The position numbers and the translations under genes were made by a program. Below are positions 18,316 to 27,488 of a stretch of DNA of 64,000 nucleotides, piece after piece (position 1 is the stretch's first letter; each line of letters opens with the position of its first letter). This DNA comes from JAJDXO01 sp965221855 (GTDB lineage Bacteria > Pseudomonadota > Alphaproteobacteria > Rhodospirillales > UBA2165), in the NCBI GenBank assembly GCA_965221855.1, contig CBDCSV010000007.1, positions 124,001 through 188,000 of the forward strand, given 5' to 3'. Under the pieces are notes generated by a model that was not told the DNA's origin, did not search any database, and saw only the letters and a list, made by a program, of their open reading frames with translations.

Positions 18316-18888
18316 ATGCTCGACCCCAACAACAACTATGACGCGGGCACTTTCCAAGCGCTCGCCGACACGCCCTTGGGCAGGAACCTCTGGCAATTCC
18401 TGAACCGCGAACTCACGATCGCCGGCATGGAAACGGCCACGGATCTTGGCAAACCCGCCGTGACCGGCATCGAGGAGCAGTTGCTTCGAGCCTTCCGCCA
18501 GGATGTTCTTGACGATCGCGTCAAGCAGATGATCGGGCATATGGCTCGGCAGGTAATGGAAAGACGAGGATATCGGATCGAGCAACGCAATATGAGTATC
18601 GCTTCCGCCCTCTTCTCAAAGGGCACCCGATACAGCCGCCCCGACTGGCAGCGTCTTCATGTCTTCCGCAACAGCGCCAACGCGCGCGAACTCTGTTTTA
18701 CCAACAGCCGTACTGCGACGGATTTGCCACCGCCTCCGGACGGCGGAACTTGGCGATTTTGGGCCTCATTCTCCACCGTACTCCGCGGACATGTTGCCTA
18801 TGGAATCGATGTCCACGAAGTCAGACGTGAGATTGCCCAGGCCGGTTATGCCTTGCGACAAATGGAACGCATCCTCCGACCGACCTGA
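18316..18888 (+). CDS. 190-aa hypothetical protein
   Basis: Begins MLDPNNNYDAGTFQALADTP and has its own promoter and a good ribosome site. It is mostly helical and basic in the second half. The motif MARQVMERRGYRIEQRNMSI followed by FSKGTRYSRPDWQRLHVFR is distinctive and suggests a nucleic-acid-associated protein, but no family is recognised. It is an isolated gene in the small-gene part of the island. Confidence 0.6.
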   Translation: MLDPNNNYDAGTFQALADTPLGRNLWQFLNRELTIAGMETATDLGKPAVTGIEEQLLRAFRQDVLDDRVKQMIGHMARQVMERRGYRIEQRNMSIASALFSKGTRYSRPDWQRLHVFRNSANARELCFTNSRTATDLPPPPDGGTWRFWASFSTVLRGHVAYGIDVHEVRREIAQAGYALRQMERILRPT

Positions 18889-19093
18889 TCCCTACGGCTT
18901 TGTCGGGGACCTGTTCCACGTCGCCCCCGTCGCTGTCCCGGCAGCCGTTCAGGGCCACCGGGCAGCGTTTCGCAAACCACTCCGCTGCGTGAGCGAATAC
19001 CTATCCGCGCTCGAACGACTTGGCTTCAGCAGAACAGCATCCTTACTGAGAACTCCCAAAACCGACATCTGACGCGAATCAGGAACCTTGCAC

Positions 19094-19762
19094 ATGCATC
19101 AAGTGCCTCCCGCCACTCAGTGCGATGCACAAGCATTCTGTAATCTATGTCAATGGATCTACGAATGCTGGGCGACCCATGCAAACCTCTTCGAATGCCT
19201 ACCTGATCGCTTTCGCGACGAGGGCAATGTGTCATTCGAGGAATTCGTGGAAACCCCCTACGGTCATTGCTTGGGTCGACTCAATGAAATCAGCCACCAA
19301 TACGTTATTCTTCAGATCGCAAAATTGCATGACCCCGCCCTTCAATGTGGAAACGAAAATCTGTCCATCGATTTCTTTGCCAAACAGGAATTCTGGTCCG
19401 ACGACGAAATGCATACCATCGACAGACTTGCCTCGGAATTAGACGACCTCTACAAGCAAATTGAAGAACTCCGCAACAAGATATTGGCGCACAATGATCG
19501 CTCCGTCTACGTGAAGGGCACGCCTCTCGGGAATTTTCCCAAAGGTGAAGACGAAACCTATTTTCACTTTCTTGGACGGTTGTGTCTAATGATTTGGAAC
19601 AAGTTCCCCAACGAAAATTGGCCATATGGCGCTCGCGTTTTCGATTTCTCAAGAGCAGGGATTGATGGCGATCAATTATGTCCTTCGAATGAAGCCAGGG
19701 AGCTATTGGAACTCATTGTGAATGCTGTTCCGAACATTCCCAACACTACTGATCGGGTCTAG
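19094..19762 (+). CDS. AbiU2-like HEPN protein
   Basis: A 222-aa helical protein with a HEPN R-x5-H motif, RNKILAH (R127-H133), followed by ND. The context IAKLHDPALQCGNENLSI before it is typical of AbiU2-type HEPN proteins. HEPN domains of this sort are RNases or structural partners in abortive-infection and toxin-antitoxin systems. The ATG at 19094 is preferred over an in-frame TTG six bases earlier. No partner nucleotidyltransferase is adjacent. It is one of four proteins with a HEPN motif in the island. Confidence 0.7.
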   Translation: MHQVPPATQCDAQAFCNLCQWIYECWATHANLFECLPDRFRDEGNVSFEEFVETPYGHCLGRLNEISHQYVILQIAKLHDPALQCGNENLSIDFFAKQEFWSDDEMHTIDRLASELDDLYKQIEELRNKILAHNDRSVYVKGTPLGNFPKGEDETYFHFLGRLCLMIWNKFPNENWPYGARVFDFSRAGIDGDQLCPSNEARELLELIVNAVPNIPNTTDRV

Positions 19763-19886
19763 TGAAACTTAGCGACCGCAACTTCTCACACGCCAGTCGA
19801 AGCGGACCATTTCAACCATTCGAACGCTATCGAGCGTGGAGCATCGTTAGTTTTCGTAATTTCTCCACGACTTGAGATTGCACTTC

Positions 19887-20095
19887 GGAATGGGACCGGA
19901 TCAAGGGTTTGGTTCCAGGCAAGGAGTCGGATCGCGGCTCCACGGGGCGGGATAACCGCCTGTTCGTGGACGCCGTTCTGTGAAGCGCCCGGGCGGGTTC
20001 GCCTTGGCGCGATCTGCCAGACGCCATCGGCAATTGGAACAGCGTCTACGTGCGCTATTCGCGGTGGGCCAAGGCGGGGCAGTTTGCCATCCTGT
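19887..20095 (+). pseudogene. IS5-family transposase remnant
   Basis: Translation gives WDRIKGLVPGKESDRGSTGR then DNRLFVDAVL, a stop codon, then GSPWRDLPDAIGNWNSVYVR and YSRWAKAGQF. This is the N-terminal DUF4096 region of IS5-group transposases with an in-frame stop and no C-terminal part. It ends just before a long perfect palindrome. Confidence 0.8.
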
Positions 20096-20106
20096 TTGAA
20101 GATCGA

Positions 20107-20136
20107 TTCCCTGCCTCAGCTAGCTGAGGCAGGGAA
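20107..20136. repeat. Perfect 30-bp palindrome
   Basis: TTCCCTGCCTCAGCT (20107-20121) is followed immediately by its exact reverse complement (20122-20136) with no loop. It is not followed by a T-run, so it is not an ordinary terminator. It lies between the IS5 relic and the defence operon. Confidence 0.85.
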
Positions 20137-20411
20137 ATGCCCGCCAAGCCGCTTACACAGGCAATCGGACATCCGATACTTACGGCAGATCAGCAGGCTG
20201 TGGTTGCGCGGGACTCCGGTATGAATAAAAATAGGCTGCACGTAGAGGTTAAGCCGGCTCTCCTTTATTGATTCCTGAGGAGGCACGGCCTGGGCGTCTA
20301 TGCCGAGGCGAGCAATCCGAGGGAACAACACATCATTCTAGCCAACGCCGATGAAGTCCGTTCCGCTCTGGAGCGCGTACAATATGGCGAAGGAGCTTGA
20401 GGGAATAGAAA
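20137..20411. other. Leader region of the helicase operon
   Basis: A frame at about 20275-20397 reads RHGLGVYAEASNPREQHIIL and ends ALERVQYGEGA. It looks like the tail of a protein but has no start, so it may be a relic of an upstream operon gene. A ribosome-site-like GAGGG precedes the helicase start. Confidence 0.4.
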
Positions 20412-23400
20412 ATGGCCCGCCTGGAGGACATCCGAAATGGAGCACTTGTTGCCGGCCTGATGCCGAGCCGGCCGGTCCATGTCGTCTCGACGGAGTGGAT
20501 CGGCAACGAGGCATTGAATGTCATATTCCGCGACCCGCAAGGGAGCGTCAGTGAAACCACGCTCTACCGCGAGGATGAGCATCGCCTGAACGTTGAGGAG
20601 GCCGGTCGACTTTGGTCCTTCGATGCGGATGGCGGACTACTCCGTCTGGTTACTGAAGCCAACCGCATTAAGCTCGCTCACTACTTCGATCCCTACCTCG
20701 CAATCCATACCAGTCTTGTCGAGCCATTGCCCCACCAGATCACGGCGGTTTATGGCGAAATGTTGCCGCGCCAGCCTCTGCGCTTCCTATTGGCTGACGA
20801 TCCCGGTGCAGGAAAGACCATTATGGCAGGGCTGCTTATGAAGGAGCTCATCGCCCGAGGCGATTTGGAGCGCTGCCTGGTCGTGGCACCCGGAAGCCTT
20901 GTTGAGCAGTGGCAGGACGAGCTTGGCGAAAAGTTTGATCTGGAATTCGATATCCTGACGCGGGACATGATCGAGACCTCCCGCTCCGGCAACCCCTTCA
21001 ATGACCGGAACAAACTCATTGCCCGCCTCGATGTGCTGGCACGGAACGACGATCTGCAGGACAAGCTGCTTCGCTCAAATGAGTGGGACGTGATCGTTTG
21101 CGACGAGGCGCATCGGATGTCCGCCAGCTACTTCGGTGGCGAGGTCAAGTACACCAAGAGATATCTGGTCGGACAAAAGCTCGGCCAGATTTGCCGTCAT
21201 CTGCTTCTTATGTCGGCGACGCCCCACAATGGTAAGGAAGAAGATTTCCAGCTTTTCATGGCCCTGCTGGATGGTGACCGTTTTGAAGGCCGGTTCCGGG
21301 ACGGCGTTCACTATGCCGATACCGAGGACATGATGCGCCGTTTGACGAAGGAAGAACTGCTGAAGTTTGATGGCCGGCCGTTATTTCCGGAACGCAAAGC
21401 CTACACCGTCAAGTATGACCTCTCCGATGAGGAAGCCGCATTGTATGGAGCGGTCACGGAATACGTACGGACCGAGATGAACCGGGTCCAGCGTTTCGCC
21501 GAAGGAGACGGCAAGAAGAAGAATAACGTTGGGTTCGCCCTGCAGATCCTTCAACGCCGGCTCGCTTCATCACCGGCTGCAATCTATCATTCCCTGAAGC
21601 GCCGCCGGGAGCGGCTTGAAAACGAGCTTGCCGAGGCCCGCCTGATTTCCCGTGGCCGTCGCGGATCATTTTCTTCTGACGAGACCTTGCTGAACGACGA
21701 CCTACTCGGAAACATCGAAGAGTACGGTCAGGATGAGATCGATGACCTGGAAGATCTGATTGCTACCTCGGTGACCACTGCCGAAACGGTCGAGCAGCTT
21801 GAGATAGAGGTCGAGACGCTCATGGGCCTGGAACAGATGGCTTCCAAGGTCCTGCGGTCCGGGAAGGACACCAAATGGCGGCAGCTTGATCAAATTCTTG
21901 ATGACGGCCTGATGGTGGATGAGGACGGTAGCCGTCGCAAATTGATCGTCTTTACCGAGCCGAAGGATACGCTCAACTACCTCGCCGAGAAGATCAGCGG
22001 CCGGCTTGGCAAACCCGATGCGGTCGAAGTGATCCACGGCGGCGTCAAGCGTGAGGACCGGCGCAAGGTCATCGAACGTTTTATGCAGGATAGAGACCTT
22101 CTGGTACTCATCGCCAATGATGCGGCGGGAGAAGGTGTGAACCTTCAGCGCGGGCACCTTATGGTCAACTACGACCTGCCCTGGAACCCCAACAAGATCG
22201 AACAACGGTTCGGCCGCATCCATCGGATCGGCCAGACCGAAGTCTGCCACCTTTGGAACCTGGTTGCGGCGGACACGCGCGAGGGTGCCGTCTACGGGCG
22301 GTTGCTGGAAAAACTTGAGGCCGCGCGGGCGGCGCTGGGTGGTCGTGTCTACGATGTTCTCGGAGAACTCTTCGAAGGGACGGCGCTAAAGGACCTGCTC
22401 TTCGAAGCCATTCAATATGGCGAGCAGGAAGAAGTGAAGGCGCGGCTGTTTAAGACGATTGACGGTGCGGTGGACCAGCAAAACCTGCTGGACCTATTGA
22501 AGCGCCGGGCCCTCACCAACGACGCCATGCCGGTTGCTGCGGTTGAGGAACTGCGTGTGGAAATGGAGCGCGCTGGTGCACAGCGATTGCAGCCCCATCA
22601 TATCCAGAGCTTTTTCATCGAAGCGTTTCAACACCTCGGCGGCCGCATGAGGGCCCGGGAGGAAGGGCGGTTTGAAATCACCCACGTACCGGTCCGTGTC
22701 CGCGACCGCGACCGCCTGATCGGAACGGCCGCACCGTTGCAGAAGAAGTTCGAACGCATCTGTTTCGAGAAGGACAGAATCCATCAACAGCCCGTCGCCG
22801 AATTTGTCTGCCCGGGACATCCCCTGCTCGAAGCCGTCATCAGTCTGATGCGCGAGCAGCATGACCATCTAATGAAGCAAGGCGCTGTCCTGGTGGACGA
22901 AACGGACGAAGGCGAAGAGGTTTCAGCGGTCTTCCTGATGGAGCACATCGTTCAGGACGGTCGGGTAACAAGCGCGGGAAGACCGCACGTTGTCTCCCAA
23001 AAGCTCCAATTCGCGGCGATCAACGAACGTGGGGAGGTGTCCAACGCAGGCATAGCTCCGCACCTTAATCTGCGCCCAGCGACTCCCGATGAGATCGAGC
23101 AGGTTCGCTCCGAACTCAACGCCGATTGGCTCTCGTCCGACCTGGAGGGCTCCGCGGCGCGGTTCGCGACGGTTGAGATGGCGCAGTCCCATTTGAAGGA
23201 GGTCAAGAACCGACGCCAGCCCGAAATCGAAAAGGTCGAGCGGGAAGTCAAGGCCCGCCTCTCGAAGGAGATCAACTATTGGGACAGCCGCGCATTTGAA
23301 CTGAAGGAGCAGGAGAAAGCCGGCAAAAAAACCCGGTTGAACTGGGAGAACGCCCAGCGCAGGGCGGAAGACCTGGCCGAGCGAATGAAACGGCGATTGG

Positions 23401-23921
23401 AATTGCTGGAGAAGGAGAGATTCATCTCCTCCCAACCGCCTCAAATCCGTGGGGGCATGGTTGTCGTCCCCCAAGGTCTCCTGAACGCCAGGATGTCGGA
23501 GGCCATATCGCCGCCGCCCCGCCTGTCCGATAGTGCGGACAGCCGCAAGGAGATAGAGCAGAAGGCCATGGAAGCCGTCATGGCGGCAGAGGAAGCCCTC
23601 GGCAACATCGCCGTGGATGTCTCCGCGCAAAAGGTGGGCTACGACATCGAAGCCTTCGACCCCGACGCCAAGCGCATGCGCTTTATCGAGGTGAAAGGCC
23701 GCGTCGAGGGGGCGGCCACCATCATGGTCACGCGGAACGAAGTAATCACTTCGCTGCACAAACCGGACGACTACATTCTGGCCATCGTCCCAGTGGCAAA
23801 CGGTTTTGCCAGTCAGCCCCAGTATGTCCGGAACCCGTTCAACCAGGAGCCGGAGTTTGGCGTCACAGCATTACAGATCAAACTCGAGGGTTTGCTCGAT
23901 AGAGCGGAGACGCCGGCATGA
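20412..23921 (+). CDS. SNF2-type helicase with DUF3883 C-terminus (DrmD-like)
   Basis: A 1169-aa superfamily 2 helicase. Landmarks are the DPYLAIHTSLVEPLPHQITA lead-in, Walker A LADDPGAGKT (about 127-136), DEAH box CDEAHRMS (231-234), SATPHNGKEEDF, and C-terminal motifs IANDAAGEGVNLQRGH and QRFGRIHRIGQ (about 550-610). A coiled-coil stretch precedes a DUF3883 domain near 1040-1130 (KVGYDIEAFD, RFIEVKGR with E and K of a PDExK-like core). Similar proteins occur in DISARM class 1 (DrmD) and other methylase-linked defence loci. It heads a four-gene run; its stop overlaps the next start by ATGA. Confidence 0.88.
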   Translation: MARLEDIRNGALVAGLMPSRPVHVVSTEWIGNEALNVIFRDPQGSVSETTLYREDEHRLNVEEAGRLWSFDADGGLLRLVTEANRIKLAHYFDPYLAIHTSLVEPLPHQITAVYGEMLPRQPLRFLLADDPGAGKTIMAGLLMKELIARGDLERCLVVAPGSLVEQWQDELGEKFDLEFDILTRDMIETSRSGNPFNDRNKLIARLDVLARNDDLQDKLLRSNEWDVIVCDEAHRMSASYFGGEVKYTKRYLVGQKLGQICRHLLLMSATPHNGKEEDFQLFMALLDGDRFEGRFRDGVHYADTEDMMRRLTKEELLKFDGRPLFPERKAYTVKYDLSDEEAALYGAVTEYVRTEMNRVQRFAEGDGKKKNNVGFALQILQRRLASSPAAIYHSLKRRRERLENELAEARLISRGRRGSFSSDETLLNDDLLGNIEEYGQDEIDDLEDLIATSVTTAETVEQLEIEVETLMGLEQMASKVLRSGKDTKWRQLDQILDDGLMVDEDGSRRKLIVFTEPKDTLNYLAEKISGRLGKPDAVEVIHGGVKREDRRKVIERFMQDRDLLVLIANDAAGEGVNLQRGHLMVNYDLPWNPNKIEQRFGRIHRIGQTEVCHLWNLVAADTREGAVYGRLLEKLEAARAALGGRVYDVLGELFEGTALKDLLFEAIQYGEQEEVKARLFKTIDGAVDQQNLLDLLKRRALTNDAMPVAAVEELRVEMERAGAQRLQPHHIQSFFIEAFQHLGGRMRAREEGRFEITHVPVRVRDRDRLIGTAAPLQKKFERICFEKDRIHQQPVAEFVCPGHPLLEAVISLMREQHDHLMKQGAVLVDETDEGEEVSAVFLMEHIVQDGRVTSAGRPHVVSQKLQFAAINERGEVSNAGIAPHLNLRPATPDEIEQVRSELNADWLSSDLEGSAARFATVEMAQSHLKEVKNRRQPEIEKVEREVKARLSKEINYWDSRAFELKEQEKAGKKTRLNWENAQRRAEDLAERMKRRLELLEKERFISSQPPQIRGGMVVVPQGLLNARMSEAISPPPRLSDSADSRKEIEQKAMEAVMAAEEALGNIAVDVSAQKVGYDIEAFDPDAKRMRFIEVKGRVEGAATIMVTRNEVITSLHKPDDYILAIVPVANGFASQPQYVRNPFNQEPEFGVTALQIKLEGLLDRAETPA

Positions 23922-24520
23922 GGAAGAAGAACATAGATCTATGTTGCCGACGGTTTCGTGACGAGACCGACGAACTCATATCGTTCCTTGAAAGCACCCC
24001 AAACAAAGGGATGTCGGAACAGCACAAATCGTGGCTCTACAATTATGCCATTATTCATTTGTATCGCGCATTCGAGGCGTTTGTTTTGGACTGCCTTATA
24101 GGGCTGATCAACAACGACACAACCGCTTTATCCGAGAGTACTGGTTATGATTTTCCAAAACACCTTACGGATGAGGTCTGTGAATATCTGATCATCGGCA
24201 ATGGCTATTTCGATTTTAGGGGGCGAAGCGGTCTAATTTCGAACCTCAAGAAATTCCTGCCGAAAAACCATTGGTTCATTGCCGTTGTATCCAACAAACA
24301 AAAATACATGGAGCCGCTCGACAGGTTGAGCGCTTTAAGAAACTACGCCGCACATGAAAGTGCGATCTCGAAGAAGGCCGCGCTTACTGCGGTTAACCAG
24401 CAAAGAATGGGTACGGCCGGCGCCTGGTTGAAAAGTGGCAACCGATTTCTACGGATTGCGCAAAAGTTGAAGACGCTCGCAACGGAAGTTGAGACTGAGT
24501 GGAACAAGAATCGTAGATAG
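23918..24520 (+). CDS. HEPN-domain protein within the defence operon
   Basis: A 200-aa helical protein. The R-x4-H motif RNYAAH (R141-H146), preceded by LDRLSAL, identifies a HEPN domain of the MAE_28990/RiboL-PSP-like kind. It overlaps the helicase gene by four bases and is followed after 18 bases by the DUF1156 gene, so it is a true operon member. It is AT-richer than the helicase. It may be an RNase effector triggered by the helicase/ATPase pair, or a structural partner; that is inference. Confidence 0.75.
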   Translation: MRKKNIDLCCRRFRDETDELISFLESTPNKGMSEQHKSWLYNYAIIHLYRAFEAFVLDCLIGLINNDTTALSESTGYDFPKHLTDEVCEYLIIGNGYFDFRGRSGLISNLKKFLPKNHWFIAVVSNKQKYMEPLDRLSALRNYAAHESAISKKAALTAVNQQRMGTAGAWLKSGNRFLRIAQKLKTLATEVETEWNKNRR

Positions 24521-24538
24521 GGCGGGGCAACGACGAAT

Positions 24539-27472
24539 ATGAAACAAGTTCGCAAGAAACTGATTGAAGTTGCGATCCCGTTGGAGGCGATTAACAGGGC
24601 GTCAGCACGGGAGAAATCTATCCGCCACGGACACCCGAGCACGCTGCATTTGTGGTGGGCACGCCGGCCCCTGGCAGCCTGCCGGGCGGTTCTATTCGCT
24701 CAAATGGTAGACGATCCTTCGGAGTACGTGGAGGAGTTATTGGAAGACCCAAAGGTTCGCGCACAAGCTGAGGTGAACCTAGAGGTACGTACTGCGGCTT
24801 GGGAAAAACAAACTGCGGAGGCCAACAGCAACGTGGCCAATCTGCCCAAGCCAACACTGGAGGACTGCGCGGCAGAAATCGAGCGCAAGCGTCTGTTCAA
24901 GATCATCGAAGACATGGTCATCTGGGAGAACAGCGCGAATGAGGAGGTGTTGGAACGTGCATGCGCCGAGGTTCGGCGATCCTGCGGCAACGAAATACCT
25001 CCAGTGTTTGATCCGTTCTCCGGTGGGGCCTCCATTCCTTTGGAAGCCCAGCGAATTGGCATGCCCGCGTATGGCAGCGACTTAAACCCTGTTGCCGTCC
25101 TCGTTGGGAAGGCGATGCTGGATTTTCCATATCGATTTAAAAGCCAACCACCCGTCCACTCGGGACTACACGAACGAAATCACTATCGGAATACGGAGGG
25201 ATTGTCCGAAGACATCAGGCACTATGGCAAGATAGTTAGGGAACGGGCGAAGAGAAAAATTGGGCAACACTACCCCGAAATAGAAATCCCCGATGAACAA
25301 GGTGGCGGAAATGCGACCGTCGTCGCGTGGATCTGGTGTAGAACCGTTCCCAGTCCCGATCCTGCGTTTGCGAATGTTCACGTGCCATTGGCATCGAGCT
25401 TTGTTCTAAATCAAAAATCTGGAAAAGAGGTGTGGGTTGAACCCCAAGTTGATAAATCAAAGAGGACCATCCAATTTCATATCCGGTATGGCGGAAAAAA
25501 AAGTGACATTGACGCCGCAAAAACTGGAACCAAGCTGGGCCGAGCTAACTTCCGTTGTCTTTTCTCGGGAAGTGCAATTACCGCCGACTATATCAAATCC
25601 GTTGGCAAAGCCGGGGAATTGGGGCAAACACTGGTCGCCGTGATCGCGGAGGGTGGCGGTGGTAGGAAGTTTGTTGCTCCGAATGACTTGCACATTTCCA
25701 AAGCTCTCTCTTCTGATCTATCGAAGATTGCAGAGGAGTATCGGTCAACCTTCCTATCCGGGGCGACGCCAGAAAAACTGACCGGAGGAACCTGCTACGG
25801 GTATGGCTTAAATACTTGGGGAAAGCTTTTTACAGACAGGCAGGTAACCGCCCTAAAGACATTTTGTGAGACGCTGCATGAAATTATTGGCGATATTGAG
25901 CGCGACGCGCTAGCGGCCGGGTTAGATGGCGACCAAAGACCCCTTCGCGAAAAGGGCATAGGGGCAAAGGCTTATTCAGAAGCAGTTGCGATTTACCTCT
26001 CATTTGCCATCGACAGGCTTGCTGATGGGGGAAGTACAATTGCCACTTGGTCATCGGGTGGATTTATTAGGTTCACGTTTGCTCGACAAGCCATACCCAT
26101 GACGTGGGATTTTGCAGAGTGCAATTTTTTTAGTAGTAGCACTGGGAGTTTTTCAGGGGCCATTGATTGGATTGCCAATGCAGTGGGCGCACTTCAGCCA
26201 AGGAATATAGGAACCATCAACCAACAGCCGGCGCAACAAGCGTCCGTCCCATCGGGCGCTGTAGTCTCTACCGACCCACCGTACTACGACAATATTGCTT
26301 ATGCCGACCTATCAGATTTTTTTTATGTCTGGTTGAGAAATAACATAAAGAACATTTTTCCCGAACTCGCCGGCACGCTAACTGTCCCAAAAGGTGACGA
26401 GTTAGTGGCGTCGGCGTATCGACATGGCGGCAGAACTAGCGCAGAGAAATTCTTCCTGGCTGGAATGACCGATGCCATTTCGGTTCTCGCCCAACAGTCA
26501 TCCAGCAAGTTTCCCGCTGCAATTTACTACGCCTTCAAACAGAGCGAGATCGACGAGGAAGGTCTGTCCTCGACGGGCTGGGCGACATTTCTGCAAGCCA
26601 TAATTTCCGCTGGCTATTCAGTTGTTGGTACATGGCCAGTCCGGACCGAACGTGCAGCTCGCACGGTGGCGTCAGGAACCAATGCGCTTGCGAATTCGGT
26701 TGTTCTTGTCTGTAGGAAGAAAGGGGCCGACTCCGATACGATTAGTCGCGCCGAATTCATAAGGGCGCTGAAGCGGGAACTGCCTCCTTCCTTGTCGGAA
26801 TTACAATCTGCGAGCATTGCCCCCGCTGACATGCCGCAATCGGCAATTGGCCCAGGTATGGGAGTTTTCTCTCGTTATGCTGCGGTGATTGAAGGCGATG
26901 ACAGCCCTATGACCGTGAAAACCGCTCTGCAACTCATCAACCGGGAACTCGACGAATACCTTGGAGGGATCGAGGGTGAGTTCGACGCCGACACCCGATT
27001 CGCCATCACATGGTTCGAGCAGAACGGCATGGACGCAGGGGAATACGGGACTGCAAACAATATCGCTCAGGCGAGGGGCATCTCCGTCGATAACGTAAAG
27101 CATGCCGGTATCGTGGCCTCCGGGGGCGGCTCGGTTCGTTTACTAGGCCGGGATGAACTCGATGAAGATTGGGACCCCGCAACGGATAGGCATCTAACCG
27201 TCTGGGAGTGTTGTCAGTATTTGATCCGTGCATTGGAAGATCACGGAGAATACGAAGCCGCACTACTGATGAAGCGCATGGGTCCTGATCACGCAGAGGC
27301 GGTAAAGGACCTCGCCTATTGCCTTTATGACATTGCCGGAAACAAGCGTCAGGATGCCAAGGAGGCTACGTCCTACAACGGGTTGATAGCAGTCTGGCCG
27401 GACCTCACGGCCCAGGCAGCGGCTATCAGCGATGAGGTTTTGGCGTCCGAGCAGTTTGCATTGAACGTTTAA
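24539..27472 (+). CDS. DUF1156 DNA methyltransferase, antiphage-associated
   Basis: A 977-aa protein. The N-terminus IEVAIPLEAINRASAREKSI followed by RHGHPSTLHLWWARRPLAAC is the DUF1156 signature. The methylase parts are DPFSGGASIPLEAQRIG (from D158, SAM-binding side) and STDPPYYDNIAYADLSDFFY (D579-P-P-Y), giving an amino-methyltransferase (N6-A or N4-C). Long members of this family occur with DUF499 ATPases and helicases in antiphage loci. The likely role is marking self DNA. It lies 16 bases before the DUF499 gene. Its middle section (25100-26300) is AT-rich compared with flanking genes. Confidence 0.87.
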   Translation: MKQVRKKLIEVAIPLEAINRASAREKSIRHGHPSTLHLWWARRPLAACRAVLFAQMVDDPSEYVEELLEDPKVRAQAEVNLEVRTAAWEKQTAEANSNVANLPKPTLEDCAAEIERKRLFKIIEDMVIWENSANEEVLERACAEVRRSCGNEIPPVFDPFSGGASIPLEAQRIGMPAYGSDLNPVAVLVGKAMLDFPYRFKSQPPVHSGLHERNHYRNTEGLSEDIRHYGKIVRERAKRKIGQHYPEIEIPDEQGGGNATVVAWIWCRTVPSPDPAFANVHVPLASSFVLNQKSGKEVWVEPQVDKSKRTIQFHIRYGGKKSDIDAAKTGTKLGRANFRCLFSGSAITADYIKSVGKAGELGQTLVAVIAEGGGGRKFVAPNDLHISKALSSDLSKIAEEYRSTFLSGATPEKLTGGTCYGYGLNTWGKLFTDRQVTALKTFCETLHEIIGDIERDALAAGLDGDQRPLREKGIGAKAYSEAVAIYLSFAIDRLADGGSTIATWSSGGFIRFTFARQAIPMTWDFAECNFFSSSTGSFSGAIDWIANAVGALQPRNIGTINQQPAQQASVPSGAVVSTDPPYYDNIAYADLSDFFYVWLRNNIKNIFPELAGTLTVPKGDELVASAYRHGGRTSAEKFFLAGMTDAISVLAQQSSSKFPAAIYYAFKQSEIDEEGLSSTGWATFLQAIISAGYSVVGTWPVRTERAARTVASGTNALANSVVLVCRKKGADSDTISRAEFIRALKRELPPSLSELQSASIAPADMPQSAIGPGMGVFSRYAAVIEGDDSPMTVKTALQLINRELDEYLGGIEGEFDADTRFAITWFEQNGMDAGEYGTANNIAQARGISVDNVKHAGIVASGGGSVRLLGRDELDEDWDPATDRHLTVWECCQYLIRALEDHGEYEAALLMKRMGPDHAEAVKDLAYCLYDIAGNKRQDAKEATSYNGLIAVWPDLTAQAAAISDEVLASEQFALNV

Positions 27473-27488
27473 GATTGGGAGCCGGGGT

